Made by a program: the position numbers and the translations under genes. A DNA stretch of 64,000 bases from Duganella sp. CF458. GTDB lineage: Bacteria > Pseudomonadota > Gammaproteobacteria > Burkholderiales > Burkholderiaceae_D. The notes under the pieces are model-generated. The model was not told the DNA's origin. It did no database searches and was given only the letters and a program-made list of their open reading frames with translations. The stretch is from contig NZ_FOOF01000002.1 in the NCBI RefSeq assembly GCF_900113115.1, positions 124,001 through 188,000 on the forward strand. Reading direction: 5' to 3'. Positions 63,286 to 64,000 of this stretch are shown here, piece after piece (position 1 is the stretch's first letter; every line of letters starts with the position of its first letter).

Positions 63286-64000
63286 ATGACTTACAACCCA
63301 AGCGACAAGCAAAAAGGCGCCGACAAGACCTCCCGCATCCCGATCAAGATCATCCCGATCGAACAGGCAGAACGCCTGAAGAAGCCGGAGTGGATCCGCG
63401 TCAAGGCGGCATCGGCCTCCTCCCGCTTCTACGAGATCAAGGACATCCTGCGCGAGAACAAGCTGGTGACCGTGTGCGAAGAAGCGAGCTGCCCGAATAT
63501 CGGCGAATGCTTCGGCAAGGGTACTGCTACCTTCATGATCATGGGTGACAAGTGCACCCGCCGCTGCCCGTTCTGCGACGTGGGCCACGGCCGTCCCGAC
63601 CCGCTGGACGTGAACGAACCGCAAAACCTGGCCAACACCATCGCCAAGCTGCGCCTGTCCTACGTGGTGATTACTTCCGTGGATCGCGACGACCTGCGCG
63701 ACGGCGGTGCCGCCCACTTCGTCGAGTGCATCACCAAGACCAAGGAACTGTCGCCGAAGACCCAGGTTGAAGTGCTGGTGCCCGACTTCCGCGGCCGCCT
63801 GGAAAAAGCGCTGGACATCTTCGCCGACGGCCTGCCGGACGTGATGAACCACAACCTGGAAACCGTGCCCCGCCTGTACAAGGAAGCCCGCCCGGGCGCC
63901 GACTACCAGCACTCGCTGACCTTGCTGAAGGACTTCAAGGCACGCTACCCGCACGTCAAGACCAAGTCCGGCCTGATGGTCGGCCTGGGCGAGACCGACG
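63286..64000 (+). CDS. lipA: Lipoyl synthase LipA (truncated by window end)
   Basis: The first 238 codons of lipoyl synthase, which inserts two sulfurs into octanoyl chains. The auxiliary cluster motif [12 protein letters not shown] (C-x4-C-x5-C) and the radical-SAM motif [13 protein letters not shown] are both complete, followed by [21 protein letters not shown] and [11 protein letters not shown]. The gene starts at 63286 (MTYNPSDKQ), 12 bases after lipB. The C-terminal part lies beyond the window. Confidence 0.95.
   Translation, partial: MTYNPSDKQKGADKTSRIPIKIIPIEQAERLKKPEWIRVKAASASSRFYEIKDILRENKLVTVCEEASCPNIGECFGKGTATFMIMGDKCTRRCPFCDVGHGRPDPLDVNEPQNLANTIAKLRLSYVVITSVDRDDLRDGGAAHFVECITKTKELSPKTQVEVLVPDFRGRLEKALDIFADGLPDVMNHNLETVPRLYKEARPGADYQHSLTLLKDFKARYPHVKTKSGLMVGLGETD

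Overview
The window is a GC-rich chromosomal segment of a betaproteobacterium. The best fit is Burkholderiales, family Oxalobacteraceae (Massilia/Duganella/Janthinobacterium type). This placement is inferred from the gene content: a cbb3 oxidase cluster with FNR-type boxes, exported modular chitinases, ybeD/lipB/lipA, and a cobalt-early corrin operon under cobalamin riboswitches. No database search was run. There are no rRNA or tRNA genes, IS elements, prophages or CRISPR arrays that I can recognise. One stand-alone phage-CII-like regulator is present.

Region 1 (1-12.2 kb) is a cobalamin locus read on the minus strand. A riboswitch near 12.0-12.1 kb precedes a tightly packed run of 15 genes: the cobalt importer cbiMNQO, then cobM, cbiX, cobH, cbiD, cobL, cobI, cbiG (split in two), cobJ, a small 2Fe-2S ferredoxin and bluB. 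Most junctions are 4-base overlaps. A second cobalamin riboswitch right behind bluB controls a TonB-dependent receptor whose first 37 codons are in the window. A CbiJ/CobK reductase is not in the run.

Region 2 (12.3-21.7 kb) holds a DUF1800/DUF1501 export pair, the peroxide sensor ohrR, two tandem exported agmatine-deiminase paralogues, a LysR regulator, ohr, and a von Willebrand factor A lipoprotein. ohrR and ohr lie 3.5 kb apart but share an operator-like sequence.

Region 3 (21.7-28.7 kb) is a chitin-degradation island: one GH19 and two GH18 lipoprotein chitinases with carbohydrate-binding modules and long Pro-Thr linkers, plus a JmjC/cupin-8 protein between the two GH18 genes.

Region 4 (28.9-41.4 kb) carries small regulator-target pairs: PadR with a dienoyl-CoA-reductase-like flavoenzyme, MarR with an EamA exporter and nitroreductase, and LysR beside a second EamA exporter. 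Both the PadR and the MarR spacer contain clear paired palindromes. A hybrid histidine kinase and a DUF2892/ECF sigma pair follow.

Region 5 (41.4-54.5 kb) is the microaerobic respiration block on the minus strand: an Aer-like PAS chemoreceptor, hemN, a SafE-type membrane protein, ccoI, ccoS, ccoN, ccoO, ccoQ, ccoP, ccoG and a fixH-like gene. FNR-type boxes lie before ccoN and before the chemoreceptor. YiaA-like and DUF808 membrane proteins lie upstream.

Region 6 (54.5-64 kb) has a LysE exporter, DUF1653, a FecR/Trp-rich/Gln-rich exported protein, a CII-like regulator, a poorly characterised envelope trio (anchored exported protein, DUF2491/YjfK-like, PspA-like coiled coil), ybeD, a LysR/GST divergent pair, lipB and the start of lipA, which is cut by the window end.
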